The notes: generated by a model not told the origin, from the letters alone. A stretch of DNA of 64,000 bases from Phoronis australis (GCA_002633005.1 NMRA01000526.1:198887-262886), one strand, 5' to 3'; shown: positions 1-26,913, counted from the first letter of the stretch. Numbers and translations: made by a program.

Positions 1-15542
<15,542 letters not shown>

Positions 15543-16083
15543 CACAGTCAGAGTTACATAGTCGTGTGGGGTAGGAGAACTAGGGCATGCTGCTGGTTGC
15601 ACTGTCTGTCATGAAGCAATAGCAACTACGTGACTCCTGTTGGTATGACACTTGCTGTCACCGTGGGGAACATGAATAAACTGCCACTTTGCACCGGGGT
15701 CAATTGGGCATACTTTTGTATTGCTGAGAAGCATAATTTGTCTTCTATGTGGTCATCATCAGAGGAGCAGTATCGCCACCTCATTGGCGATCTGCTAGCT
15801 GCCATTGCTTCATGAAATTCCTACATTGTGCAGTATGTTTGTGTGTGTGTGTGTGTGTGTGTTTGTGAGGAATTGTGAAGACATTTTCAAACGAAATAGT
15901 GTCAAGTACAACAGTGATATTCCACACACTTCATAATTCAGTGAGATAACCCTGTGCATAATATGAAAGGGGATCAGTGCTCACTCTTGTTTTTTCTCTT
16001 TGATTCAGTCCTGTGGGATGAGGTTGACTTTCTAATTGGGTCACATGTTGCATTTGGGTCGATTAATTTGTGATAGAGGTGGG
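15543..16083. other. 3' flank of uridine phosphorylase; (GT)n microsatellite at 15841-15862
   Basis: Presumed 3' untranslated and intergenic sequence. A possible AATAAA polyadenylation signal lies in CATGAATAAACTG near 15675. A pure GT run of about 22 bases follows. No further gene is seen before the gap. Confidence 0.55.
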
Positions 16084-16827
16084 NNNNNNNNNNNNNNNNN
16101 NNNNNNNNNNNNNNNNNNNNNNNNNNNNNNNNNNNNNNNNNNNNNNNNNNNNNNNNNNNNNNNNNNNNNNNNNNNNNNNNNNNNNNNNNNNNNNNNNNNN
16201 NNNNNNNNNNNNNNNNNNNNNNNNNNNNNNNNNNNNNNNNNNNNNNNNNNNNNNNNNNNNNNNNNNNNNNNNNNNNNNNNNNNNNNNNNNNNNNNNNNNN
16301 NNNNNNNNNNNNNNNNNNNNNNNNNNNNNNNNNNNNNNNNNNNNNNNNNNNNNNNNNNNNNNNNNNNNNNNNNNNNNNNNNNNNNNNNNNNNNNNNNNNN
16401 NNNNNNNNNNNNNNNNNNNNNNNNNNNNNNNNNNNNNNNNNNNNNNNNNNNNNNNNNNNNNNNNNNNNNNNNNNNNNNNNNNNNNNNNNNNNNNNNNNNN
16501 NNNNNNNNNNNNNNNNNNNNNNNNNNNNNNNNNNNNNNNNNNNNNNNNNNNNNNNNNNNNNNNNNNNNNNNNNNNNNNNNNNNNNNNNNNNNNNNNNNNN
16601 NNNNNNNNNNNNNNNNNNNNNNNNNNNNNNNNNNNNNNNNNNNNNNNNNNNNNNNNNNNNNNNNNNNNNNNNNNNNNNNNNNNNNNNNNNNNNNNNNNNN
16701 NNNNNNNNNNNNNNNNNNNNNNNNNNNNNNNNNNNNNNNNNNNNNNNNNNNNNNNNNNNNNNNNNNNNNNNNNNNNNNNNNNNNNNNNNNNNNNNNNNNN
16801 NNNNNNNNNNNNNNNNNNNNNNNNNNN
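16084..16827. other. Assembly gap of 744 n
   Basis: Run of n. Open readings that appear to cross it are artefacts. Confidence 1.
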
Positions 16828-17009
16828 TCCATTTTAACAGCTATTGTTGTTAGTGAAACCTGCGTTCCATTTTAACAGCTATTGTTGTTGGTGAAACCTG
16901 CGTTCCATTTTAACAGCTATTGTTGTTAGTGAAACCTGCGTTCCATTTTAATAGCTATTGTTGTTAGTGAAACCTGCGTTCCATTTTAACAGCTATTGTT
17001 GTTAGTGAA
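16828..17009. repeat. 38-bp minisatellite, about 4.8 copies
   Basis: Unit TCCATTTTAACAGCTATTG continuing TTGTTAGTGAAACCTGCGT, starting at 16828, 16866, 16904, 16942 and 16980. It directly abuts the gap, so the array probably extends into it. It overlaps the end of a gag-like reading. Confidence 0.95.
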
Positions 17010-17331
17010 ACGTACGGGGCATTGTCCGTGATCAGTGAAAAGTATTCGCTGACTTTGCCCTCGAAGCAGAAACACAACTGATCAATGCGCTCAGCATCAG
17101 TCATATTATTGGCTGCGACGTAACGCTGAAATTTTTTAAAGAATGCCACCCAGTTCCCATGGCTGTCGAAGGACATTGACCGTGGTGCGCTCGAGAAGGT
17201 GCGAGGTGGTGACGTGGCCCCCAGGCCCCGTGGGAATGCTTCCGCATGAGTCGGGCAGGGTGTCTCATAAATCGTTTGATTAGCGCGTCGCACTCCGCAT
17301 GGGGGTATGGTGGCGCCATGCTAGGGCGCAC
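17010..17331 (-). pseudogene. Ty3/gypsy-type gag fragment
   Basis: The minus-strand reading contains SFDSHGNWVAFFKKFQRYVA, then MTDAERIDQLCFCFEGKVSEYF. The spacing F-x-G-x-x-x-W-x-x-F...F and L-x-F-x-x-x-A/V-x-x-Y is characteristic of the capsid region of gypsy gag polyproteins. It is cut off at its C-terminal side by the 38-bp tandem repeat, and no protease or polymerase is adjacent. This is a remnant. Confidence 0.6.
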
Positions 17332-17452
17332 GCGGCAGAAGGCCAGCTACAAAATTAACAACAAGTCAGAGTAAATGAATGAACAAGTTATTTTATAGGT
17401 AAATGATTCAGACACAAGTTCAGTACTTTTTATCGCATGTGTTCAGTCCTTA

Positions 17453-17645
17453 TTACTCAACAAGTTTGTAGTCCTTTAAAGAGTGGAATCTTTCAAAACA
17501 TACAACTGCATGCATTGCAACTTTGCAATCTACATTGAGTATTGCACTGCTTCCTTTTCTTTTTACGGTCCGAGCACACGACACAGTCTGGCCTGGATGC
17601 TCCAGTGCCCTCCAGGAAGTGCCGTCCAGATAGTCTAAACTCGAT
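17453..17645 (-). pseudogene. piggyBac transposase C-terminal cysteine-rich fragment
   Basis: Reads RHFLEGTG...PDCVVCSDRKKKRKQCNTQC and, after a one-base frame change, CFERFHSLKDYKLVE before a stop. This is the PGBD-type C-terminal CxxC...C...CFxxYHxxxDY zinc-binding end. It cannot belong to the pseudogene at 18128-19771, which has its own cysteine-rich end, so it is a separate copy. The catalytic domain is not found upstream. Confidence 0.75.
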
Positions 17646-18127
17646 GAAGGTACTGGCTGGCCGTTCACGTGATTCTTTAACACACCCCAGAAGGCCCAGT
17701 TATTCAAAAATTTTCTTGAAAATTATTTTGAGTTCAATAACACTTGAAGATAGATCACTAGATGATGAGAAAAGCATTGAAAGAAAATTTGCACTCAACA
17801 ACCTTGTTTTATAAAATGTTGCAATTTTGCAACAGTGGGAGCTGATGGTAGCAAATGTCCTATATTTAGCTAGACATTTGTTTGTAAAAATCACTACAAA
17901 ACAATCAGATGGAACACTTTATTTATGACAATTACCCTAATTATCAGCAAAAACTAAGTTTGGTGTATTAGTAAACATTTTGTTTGGTACATATGAAATT
18001 TCACCCTTCTCTCATTCCTGTAATGCAGTCAGCACGATGTGTTCCAAGACCTCCTCGGTTGCTCTGTGGGCCAGAAATTCACACTGCTGTATCTAAACAT
18101 ACAGTTTAGTTGTGGTAACTAAATATG

Positions 18128-19771
18128 TTAGAGACGGAAACAGTTTTTTTGTGAAGTAAAGCACAGATGAAGTTCACATTTCTCGAATGCAATTCCAGTA
18201 AAGCCATCAGCACAGTACATGCAACAACCTCTTTTCGCAACTTTTATGGGCCAGTGACCAACACCATCGCATCTAACCTCACGCGGAACTGCTGCCTTTC
18301 TTGCCATCTTTGGTAGTGCAGATTTTGTCAATTTAACCTCATCCAAGGATGGCCGGCCTCGCTTGGGAGCTTTGCACATGATCAGTGAAGTCGCAATCTG
18401 GGCCTGGAACATTCTCAGCTTCATGAGGTCCCTTTCGGGCTTTTGAAGAGCACGAAATTCCTTTTGCTGTACTTGTACTTTGCTGACTGAGCATCGAACA
18501 GGTCGACACCACCCATAAATTTATATTACTGACTGACACAAAATGGCCTTGGGATTTGGACATGGGACTTAAAGCTCTTGTCCCGTCTTCTGACAATATC
18601 AGTAGGATTAGCACCAACAAAAGATGAAACGACAGTTACTGGCTTGTTGTCATACCAGTGCACAACGCAGATGTTTTTGTTGACCTCGACTTTTTCTTCA
18701 TAGGAACCTCTTCCTTGTTTTTTCATTTCCTTTTCACTTTTGAGGCTGCACCCTTGAATACGATTGGCTCGTATAGTACCCAGGTACTGTATTCCACGTT
18801 CATGTAGCTTGTTAACCAGCTTGATACCAGAAAAGAAGTCCACAATTATTTTGTAGTTCTTGTAAGATGGCAAAGTTGTTGACAAATTCAAAACAACATC
18901 CGCACACAGGCCCAGCTCAGATTTAAACGTATGCTGACTGCCTCTGTAAACTTCAAAATCATACAGAAGTCCACTTACGGATGTACTAGCCCAGATTTTG
19001 AAGCCCCAAGGATGTGGTTTGCCACGAACATATTGTTTTATACCACTAAACTTCCCATTAAATTTTACCATCGTCTCATCGATTGAATTGTGCTCGTCGT
19101 GTAAGTTTAAGGCAGTTTTCGCGAAACCTGTCCAACCATGATGTCACCTTCCACAACTTTCTTTCTTTTCTTCATCAGTTACTAATAGGTTATTTGCAAA
19201 ATGGGTTGACGAAAGAATGTCCTGGAACTTGTTCCGTGACATTACATCAGCAACGGGTGGATATCTGGTTTCTGCCTCCCAATAGGTTCGATTGCCTGGC
19301 ATTTTAACAATTCCCATGCGTAAATACATCCCTATTGCCTGTTCCATCTCTTTTGTAGATATATTACTAGGAACACCCTTTTTCTGCATGGTGTAAATGT
19401 TGCTACTTTCTGTCGAAGCATCAATCACTTCAACAGTTATGAACTGTTGGAAGTATCTATACGGCGATAGAACCTCTCCATCAAGGGGTGCATCATGACA
19501 TGAACCTGTGAATGTAACATCACCAGGTTCGAACGTCTTGTTCCGCCACTTGAAAAGCTGCTTTTTGGTTGGCTGTTCACTAGTGCTGGGAGCAGGCTGG
19601 TTTATATAATGGGCTAGTGGTTCATCGTCTCTATCAGAAGTTTCATCATCGCCACCATGTTGCTGGGGAATGAAGTCTTCATCGTCATCAACATCACTAA
19701 CTAAGCCCTCCACTCTCATCTCCATCTAACACCTGTAGCACATCTCCCAACTCGAGGTTTGTCCTTGTCAT
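18128..19771 (-). pseudogene. piggyBac-type transposase pseudogene (DDE_Tnp_1_7)
   Basis: Apparent start MTRTNLELGDVLQVLDGDES at 19771, an acidic N-terminus, then IGMYLRMGIVKMPGNRTYW and MSRNKFQDILSSTHF. The catalytic core has NSIDETMVKFNGK (first Asp), KIIVDFFSG (second Asp kept, but the usual DNFF has lost its Asn codon) and YKFMGGVDLFDAQ (third Asp). The C-terminus is cysteine-rich (CDGVGHW...CCMYCADG...CELHLC). At least three frameshifts (near 19690, 19110-19150 and after 18440) and a stop just before YKFMGG disable it. It differs strongly from the intact element at 22960-25592, so it is another lineage. Terminal repeats were not located. Confidence 0.88.
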
Positions 19772-20617
19772 TTTGAATCTGAAAATTAACCAGGAAATCG
19801 ATTAGTGTTGCATTACGTGCATTTCAAAAGAAAAATCGAGTAATAAAAAATTACATTTGCTCGTAAAGACGCTGATTGAATGTAATATCAAAGAGACAAC
19901 GTACGTGACTCGGTAACAGAAAAAAAAAACAAAAGGTCTTCACAAAAATTAAGACCTGCTAAGTCAAACTTACATACAAGTCGAGGGAAAGCAGCATAAA
20001 AACTAACACAGTCATTGAGTTTCTACTGACACACAAAGTTTATTAACTCTAACTCCAATATATAGTGAATAGAAATTTGTGTGGGTTGTGACTGCAAAAC
20101 AAAAATAATGTTTAAATATCCGGTGATCTCGTCTACATCATAAACATGAATGAAGTCTGGACAGCTGCCTGCTGTATACAGTTTCACTATGAGTGGACAT
20201 TGGTTACTGACATAGTAAACAGAAACACAAGGATGTCCTGGAATAGTTATATAACAGAAATTGTTTTGCTGGGACAGTTGCATGTCAGAGGAAATGATTA
20301 AACTTGCACTTAATTAACACCAAACTTCAAGACATTACTGGGTTTTTCTTATAAACATTTAGCATTAACTGGGCATGAACCCAACATATTGTCAGACAGA
20401 AGACTAAGCACAAGTCTGTTATCATGGTGATGACAGAGCCCGGTGTTGCAATTGACCTATCGCCAGGATTACGACTGACTGCTTAACTGACCAATCAGAA
20501 CACAGCATTCTTGACACACCTTGGTCTGCTTTTCTGAGCCGCCATTTTACCCGACAAAGAGTACGTTGGCGTGTATAGTTTATTTTAGTTTATACATCAA
20601 GAAATTTTGCCATTATA
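19772..20617. other. No supported gene
   Basis: AT-rich sequence between the piggyBac pseudogene and the THAP exon. It probably includes the 5' flank of each, which are divergently oriented. Confidence 0.5.
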
Positions 20618-20833
20618 ATGGTTAAACGGTGCTGCTATGGCGTCTGCAAGTCCGACAGCCGGTATGTGACTAGAGAGGAAAATCCTGTCTCATTTTGGCC
20701 ATTTCCCAAACCGAAAACTCATCTCGAGCAGTGTAAGCTATGGATAAAACTCTGTGGACGGCCACACGTACAGCTCAACTTGGCAATTTTGCGTGATTAT
20801 CCCAAGGTTAAACATAAATATATTTGTTCTGAG
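20618..20833 (+). pseudogene. Orphan first exon with THAP zinc-finger domain
   Basis: Starts MVKRCCYGVCKSDSRY and continues FWPFPKPKTHLEQCKLWIKL, CGRPHVQLN and HKYICSE, then donor GTAAGTAT at 20834. This is a C2CH THAP finger (C-x3-C, the FP-P motif, conserved Trp, CGRPH) cut by an intron just before the expected His-Phe. The spelling resembles THAP exons of ISL2EU-type transposons and related SWIM/YqaJ genes. I see no following exon before the R1 repeat at 21148, so the gene appears truncated. Exact host element: inference. Confidence 0.8.
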
Positions 20834-21147
20834 GTAAGTATATTTTTCAGTTTTGTGGCTGTAGTGTAGGCGTATCTGATTTCGACTATGCAGTTTCACT
20901 TGTCTGGCGGCACCTGTTTGACCCTATCCAGTCGGCTAGTGCTGTATGAAGACTGACGTCAAAATATATTTAGTATACAACTTTGAACCAAGGCTAGTTT
21001 TACCCCAGCACTGACAATGGCACTAGCCCTAGCGGTAGTTAATGGCACTGTTATAATGAACATCGTTTTGTTTTGTAGGAAAGTGAAAAACCATTTTTAT
21101 TACTTGGCGGAATGTTGGTCTGACAGCAAGTTTTTTTTTGTTTGTTC

Positions 21148-22440
21148 GCACTCTACAGGTCGCAATTTTCGTCCGATTTTCACGAAATTTACACACGACG
21201 TATAGATCCGAAAGTCCTAGAAGCCTATTGTTTTTGGTCATGATCGGATACAAAATGGCGGACGTGGCGGCCATTTTGTATCCGATTCCACAGTCAAATA
21301 CTCGTAGAGGCCGCATTTATCGACCTACATTGCTGAAAATCGGTACGAATATACTAGAACGCATGTGCTACATGGCGGAAATATTGGACGTGGCGCATGC
21401 GCACCCCGAAATATGACTAAAAACGTTTTCTCCTGTAGAGGGCGCATTTGCAAACCAATCACTTTCAAACTGGTCACGTGTTTGTTGAGTTTAATAAGCT
21501 TTTAAAAAAATTATTGAACCGGAAGTCACTTCCAAGATGGCGGCTGTGGCGCATGTTCACACGGTTTCAATCGCTCTGGTGTGGAATTTTTAACGGGAAG
21601 AGTAAATGACGTGAATTTTTGCATGTGGATTCCTTGAAGTATGGCCTTTCAAAAAGTCTGCGAGAGCGTATTTCTCAGACTTACCGTTTTGGAGTTATTT
21701 GACTTTGAATTTCAAAAAAAATGGTAAATTTTCAATTTTCTCGAAAATTTTTTTGATTTTTGCCAAACTACCACTTAAGATAGAATTTGTAACGGGCTTT
21801 CAGAAGATATTTTCCATTTTGCGCTACGACGTCTACTTTTTGAATTACTTAAGATTTTCGATACTGTTGTTCCTTCGGTCACCTAGGAAGCACGCAGCTG
21901 GCTGGCTTTCAGTTCACTTTGTTTTGATTATGCCTAGTTGACCCAGACTGACCCAGGCAGCACTGTTCTACTGTAGACTGGACCGTCATGTTGCGCCATC
22001 TATTGTTCTTTATTGTAGTTGATTGTATGCTCTATCAAAGTAGGTAGAGTTGTGGACGGGCTTTCAGAAGATATTTTCCATTTTGCGCTGCAACGTCTAC
22101 TTTTGAATTATTCGAGATTTTCGGATACCGTTGTTCGGCTTTCAGTTCACTTTGTTATGGTTATGTCTGTACAAGTTAACAGAGAGTTGTGACCCCGACT
22201 GACCCAACTAGCACTGTCGTACTGTAGACGGGAATTCCAGGCCAAATACTAATGTAAACATAACTTTGCTCTGCAGACTGTCACATAGTGCCACCTATTT
22301 TGGATTGTGGGAACAAAGCATATCTCGTCCGTCATGTTGCGCCATCTATTTTTTTATTGTAGTTGATTGTATGCTCTCAATTTGATTTCTTCGCTAGTCA
22401 CATGAATGTTATCGTGATATTCATAATTGCCGCCTTGATC
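21148..22440. repeat. Dispersed repeat family R1, copy 2, with internal duplication
   Basis: Matches 13791-14770 and, at its right side, 35205-35490 (GTTGACCCAGACTGACCCAG; GTCATGTTGCGCCATCTATT). A segment around 21790-21960 recurs at 22055-22215 (GGGCTTTCAGAAGATATTTT). No intact ORF. Confidence 0.8.
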
Positions 22441-22735
22441 AGCTTTATAAAAGTTTGTTTAAAAAATAATCAGGAAAGTTTTGCTCAACTATTTGAATGG
22501 AACAGAGTAATTGCCAAAAGCCAAAACTGTCAATTCGCAAGTTGACTTGCATGCTGGTGTATAAAATGCGCATTTTTTACGTGGTGCAACTCACAAGGTT
22601 CGGTAATTTGACCATAGGTCAGATAAAGGTTGACGGAGTGATGTTTCATGGACTTTGCTAAATAGTTCCGTTTGGTATTACTCATCTGGAGTCGTCTCAA
22701 AACTGCACACTTGAGTCCCAATAAACAGTGAGTGC

Positions 22736-22959
22736 CAGAATAACGAATTTCTGGAGCGTTCGCTTAATATTTCTCTGATTATCTTCAACGGAGCCGGGCA
22801 TCGACAAAGGCTTCCTGTAGGTGTCCATATATTGTAGCTTTAGTGTTTTTGATTGACGTACCCAGAATCTAATAAACACTTTTGCGTTTGTCCATATACC
22901 GCGAACACCCGGTTGAACAGTGGGTGCCAAAATAACGAATTTCTGGAGCGTTCGTTTAA
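22736..22959. repeat. Direct repeat at the left flank of the piggyBac element
   Basis: ATAACGAATTTCTGGAGCGT followed by TCG occurs near 22740 and 22932, about 192 bases apart. The second copy is interrupted at its TTAA by the piggyBac insertion. Confidence 0.7.
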
Positions 22960-25592
22960 CCCTTCAGAGCCTGACCTACATTCCACACAAATGTCGCAGA
23001 CAGCCTGACCCACTTATGCAGTAAGTGAAAACAACAACACTGTATGGACTTCAAAATACAACAACACCTTTATTAAGCTCAGTAACCCACAACATATATA
23101 CATTTTCTGAAAGGCTATAAAATTATGCATTCAATGATATTTTTAACTTTAAAAGTCCAAAATCAGAGGAAAATGTCACAGTTTGAAAACCAATGATTTT
23201 TTTTAAATAAAATATTTTGATGAAATCTAAAAAGGTTTGAAGTTCAATAATTTCATTTGAAGGCAACACAATGCAGGGTAATTTACAGAAATCTTATCTC
23301 AAATATATATTAATCAAATCCTGAAAGTTTGAACATTTTTGCTTCAACGGTTTTCAAAAAAAAAATTGTCATACTCACTATAAATCAGAAACCGGCTATG
23401 TACTTCTCACAAATGACACAATGCAAGAAAAGCATGTTCAACAGCTTAAATCCACTAATATCTCCATTTACACACTTGACATGATCACTTAGCATTAGTT
23501 CAGTCACTTTTTCATTTTTTTCCTCTGAATAGGAGCATTAGGGCGAGCCGGATCGTCAAATTGGTAATCTTCCATGTAATGATACCTGTGGAAACATGGA
23601 GCCGGACACATGTGCACTTTGCAAACAGTGCATATATATGCAGTGTCCACTCTTTGCAAGTGAACCCAACAGGGAGACCGTTTTGATGTAACTTCCGGGG
23701 CATGATTTAGATTTCGGTTGGAGCGGAGTGTCCCAACTGCCACACCGCTCTCGCGTACAGGCACAGCATTGCCACCGATAAGCTCCTTTGCGAGTAATAA
23801 GGTATACTGTTTCATAGTTATTTTCTTTCCTTGGCACATCTGGTAAAGCAAGTACGAATTAACACGACATATGTCCACGAGGTACCAAAATATCTTTAAG
23901 TACCAAACAAGTCCCCTCATCAATCGCTTGTGGCCATTGATCCTTTGATCAGAGAGATCAACCCCGCCCATATAAGAGTTGTACATGCCAATAGCTGCTG
24001 GACATGGGACGTCAATTTTAGCAAATTGACCATTTTGCTTGCTGGACCGAGAGACGTTTTCAGACTCTTCCTTTACTGGGACAGAGGTAAGTAGAGTGAC
24101 AAGCTTGTTGTCCTTCCACGACAACGCGGTCAGAGACTCTTTATACCGGTACTGTGAGTCGCCCCTTTTCATTGCCTTTACAGTTGCTGATGTCTTTTGC
24201 ATAATCTCACTTGGCAATCCTTTTCTGTTTGTTCTAACCGTGCCACATGCCAAGGTGCCTTGGGACAAGAGGTCCTCAAAAAGGGGGATGCTGGTGTAAA
24301 AGTTATCCATAAAAATACTGTGTCCCTTGTTTAAAAACGGTGATGACACATTCATGACAACGTCGTGTGTTGCTCCGTTGTCAGAAACACCGCCAGCTTC
24401 TTTCCCTGTGTAAATCTTCAAGTTCAGCACATATCCAGACGTAGATTCAGAAAGCATAAAAACCTTTAATCCCCAACGGATTGGCTTGTCCCGCATGTAC
24501 TGTTTGAATCCAAATCTGGATTTACAAGCGATCATGGATTCATCAATTGCCAGCTCACGCTCAGGGCTGTACACACTGCACAATGTGCCCACAATGATAT
24601 CTAAAACAGGTCTCACTTTATGTAATTTATCATATGCAGGGTCTGACCTGTCAGTTATTGCTTGTGAATTATCAATAAAATGAATATACCTAAGAATGCT
24701 AAGGAATCTGTCACGAGACATCACTTTCCGGAATCCCGGTGTTCCCAATAACCAATCCAGTGACCAATAGTCCTTCATGTTAATCTTTTTCACTACTCCC
24801 ATTGTCATAAACAGTCCCAACCAGGCTTGAAGATCACCACAGGTAAGTTCACTCCACTTACTTTTGTGTTTACTGGGATCTTTGGTTCTTTGTTGTGTCG
24901 CATATAGATTTGTCTGAGCAGTGATAAGTCTGAACAGAGCGTCAGTGAAAAATAGCTTGAACAATTGAACGGGGGAAGCCGATTTCAACGAGTCCTGTCC
25001 CCCAAGAGAGTCGAGAGCTTCAGCAGACAGTCCTGGTGTTCCTCTAAATCGAATATTAGCGTCAGTCCGCAAATTCGCGTCATTACTCCACCCAGTTTGT
25101 GGCTCATTCACATCTCCCAGAAAATTGTCGTCCACTTCAATTTCCGGTGCGTTCTCAAGGTCCTCCAAATCAAAATCGAGATCGGGTTCATTGTCCGAGT
25201 CCGGTCTTCTCAAACGTGACAAAGGAATATCATCATCAGGATCGTCACTTTCATCCTCTAAATCGCTGTCAAAGTCCGTATTTTCAAGCAAAGATAATGC
25301 ATCTTCAACAGCCATCATTCCTGGTTTCCGAGGAAACGCCATCTTGTAAACAAATCTTAAGAAATTCGCAAAAATTCGCCAAATATCACGACAAAAAAAA
25401 TCTTTAGACACTCAATTGATTGAAAAGCAATGACGTCACTACTTCTTGTGTACACATAACTGAAAATAGTTAACAATTGATGCAATAGATGGCAGAGGAT
25501 GTCTATGGAACTTTCCATCGCATATATGCGAGTCTCGGCTCTCGGGGTTTCAAGATCAGGTACGCACATATGCGAGTCTCGGCGCTAAAGGG
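22960..25592 (-). mobile_element. Apparently complete piggyBac element
   Basis: 2,633 bp flanked by TTAA at 22956-22959 and 25593-25596, the piggyBac target duplication. Both ends, read inward, begin CCCTT(C/T)AG(A/C)GCC. The left end has a second AGCCTGACC about 45 bases in; the right end has two direct copies of CATATATGCGAGTCTCGG or CACATATGCGAGTCTCGG (25521-25538 and 25565-25582). The single uninterrupted transposase ORF makes recent activity plausible. Confidence 0.92.
23504..25342 (-). CDS. piggyBac transposase, intact ORF
   Basis: 612 residues from the Met of MAFPRKPGM. This start is preferred over the Met 23 codons upstream because the sibling copy at 57710 starts at the same place. 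An acidic N-terminus (about residues 15-80) is followed by a DDE_Tnp_1_7 core. The three catalytic Asp are present: ELAIDESMIACKSRFGFKQY (D267), HSIFMDNFYTS (D346) and YMGGVDLSDQR (D462). A cysteine-rich C-terminal zinc-binding domain follows (about 558-588, CxxC..., CFHRYHYMEDY). It cuts and pastes the element at TTAA sites in the nucleus. No stop, frameshift or lost catalytic residue is visible. Domestication is less likely because the terminal repeats and TTAA duplications persist. Confidence 0.95.
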   Translation of the reverse strand: MAFPRKPGMMAVEDALSLLENTDFDSDLEDESDDPDDDIPLSRLRRPDSDNEPDLDFDLEDLENAPEIEVDDNFLGDVNEPQTGWSNDANLRTDANIRFRGTPGLSAEALDSLGGQDSLKSASPVQLFKLFFTDALFRLITAQTNLYATQQRTKDPSKHKSKWSELTCGDLQAWLGLFMTMGVVKKINMKDYWSLDWLLGTPGFRKVMSRDRFLSILRYIHFIDNSQAITDRSDPAYDKLHKVRPVLDIIVGTLCSVYSPERELAIDESMIACKSRFGFKQYMRDKPIRWGLKVFMLSESTSGYVLNLKIYTGKEAGGVSDNGATHDVVMNVSSPFLNKGHSIFMDNFYTSIPLFEDLLSQGTLACGTVRTNRKGLPSEIMQKTSATVKAMKRGDSQYRYKESLTALSWKDNKLVTLLTSVPVKEESENVSRSSKQNGQFAKIDVPCPAAIGMYNSYMGGVDLSDQRINGHKRLMRGLVWYLKIFWYLVDICRVNSYLLYQMCQGKKITMKQYTLLLAKELIGGNAVPVRESGVAVGTLRSNRNLNHAPEVTSKRSPCWVHLQRVDTAYICTVCKVHMCPAPCFHRYHYMEDYQFDDPARPNAPIQRKKMKK

Positions 25593-25713
25593 TTAAAGCA
25601 CACGTGATTTTTCTTGCCTGTGCTTTATGGCAAGCTGTTATACGTGTATGATCATAAATTTCCGTATTGAAAAGTTTTAAGACGGGGTTTGTATGCAATT
25701 CATCATATGCTTT

Positions 25714-26913
25714 TTACCTTTTATTCATGGCCATTACTTGTATGGTCTCCTCTCTACTATCTTCGTCGATCTGCAATTAACAACACAATTTTACAGTATA
25801 AAACTTTCTTGATTTTGTCTGAACATCGTGTATGTTATCTTTTCTCTGATTGATTGTATATAATGATATTTAGCTTTCTCTTGATTTTGATTGGACAAAT
25901 ATTAAGCTCTTATTAAGGTAATAAAAATTCTTTCGTTTAGTACGTTTACACATTTTTGGAATATCTTACCAAAACGGTCATTTCGGTCACCGAATTCAGC
26001 GTTGTTTTGGAGCCATATACGTCTACCTCAAGTGCGTGAAATCGCACTTGATCAGACTCTTTGATATCAGTTCCAGTTGCGTGAGATCCCCACAATTTGA
26101 TCTCCGTTCCGTCATCAAGGCTGACAATTCTTCTTTTGTAGTGGGGTTCTTCCTTTAGATCGGAAACATTTGACACTGTTCCTGCGTAGGAACATCGTCG
26201 CTTTTTCGGAGATGCTTTCAACTCTTCGGTCGTTATGTACTGCGGTTTTAGAAATTCCTCAATTTTGCTTCTATCAATCTCGAATTCAGCTACGTTTCCG
26301 AAAATCTGAAAAACATGACAGATAATTGTTAAAAACTAGATGATTTAAAAATAAATCAAATTCTTAGCTGACTGACGTGAAAGTATATGATAACTCATAC
26401 GTAATAGCTACTAAAGGTAAACCTACCGTAGTTGCGTACAATGCTCAATAGACTAATTTGCGTTCACGTCTTTCTGCAAAAACTTTCCGACATATCAGTG
26501 TAGCTATCTTACTTTATATAGGAACATATGCAATCACATTACTAGTTGCTCTAAAACGTTGAATATTTATGTATTTCAAAGTTATATCACCAAGTTCATG
26601 AACTACATGCAAACACTACAATAAGCCTCTATAATGCAAAGCCATTATTTTAAAGTACAATAATACATTACATAAAATGTACTGCAGTTACCTGATATTC
26701 TTTTTTGTGTACTCGGATCGCATTGTCCGTTTCGTACGTGGTTGTTAATAGTACATATGTATCTTTTTTCAATTCCTCATGAATTTGAGGGAGGAATAAC
26801 GTTTTAATACTTTTTGCTGTTGTCATGACGGGCGCCGCTTGGCTAATAACTTCGCCTTGTACATTTCTACGTACTTCTGGATCGCTTATGACATAATATG
26901 AACATGTAGCCAT
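25714..26913 (-). CDS. Small OB-fold (RPA-like) protein, three-exon gene
   Basis: Exons 26692-26913 (74 codons, MATCSYYVISDPEV to HKKEYQ), 25970-26305 (112 codons) and 25714-25770 (18 codons plus TAA), all in phase 0 with good GT/AG sites. The 204-residue product has a strand-rich first half and, in exon 2, YAGTVSNVSDL...RRIVSLDDGTEIKLWGSHA, the strand pattern of a replication-protein-A-type single-stranded-DNA-binding OB-fold. It ends MAMNKR. A diverged copy of exons 2-3 at 46411-46608 and 40203-40253 keeps frame, phases and stop. Family not recognised by name; ssDNA binding is inference. It could be host or transposon-encoded (RPA-like proteins occur in animal Helitrons), but I see no Rep or helicase here. 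Confidence 0.75.

Noticed and set aside
16036-16875. Long open readings across 16036-16875
   Set aside because: They are open only because the gap of n has no stops.
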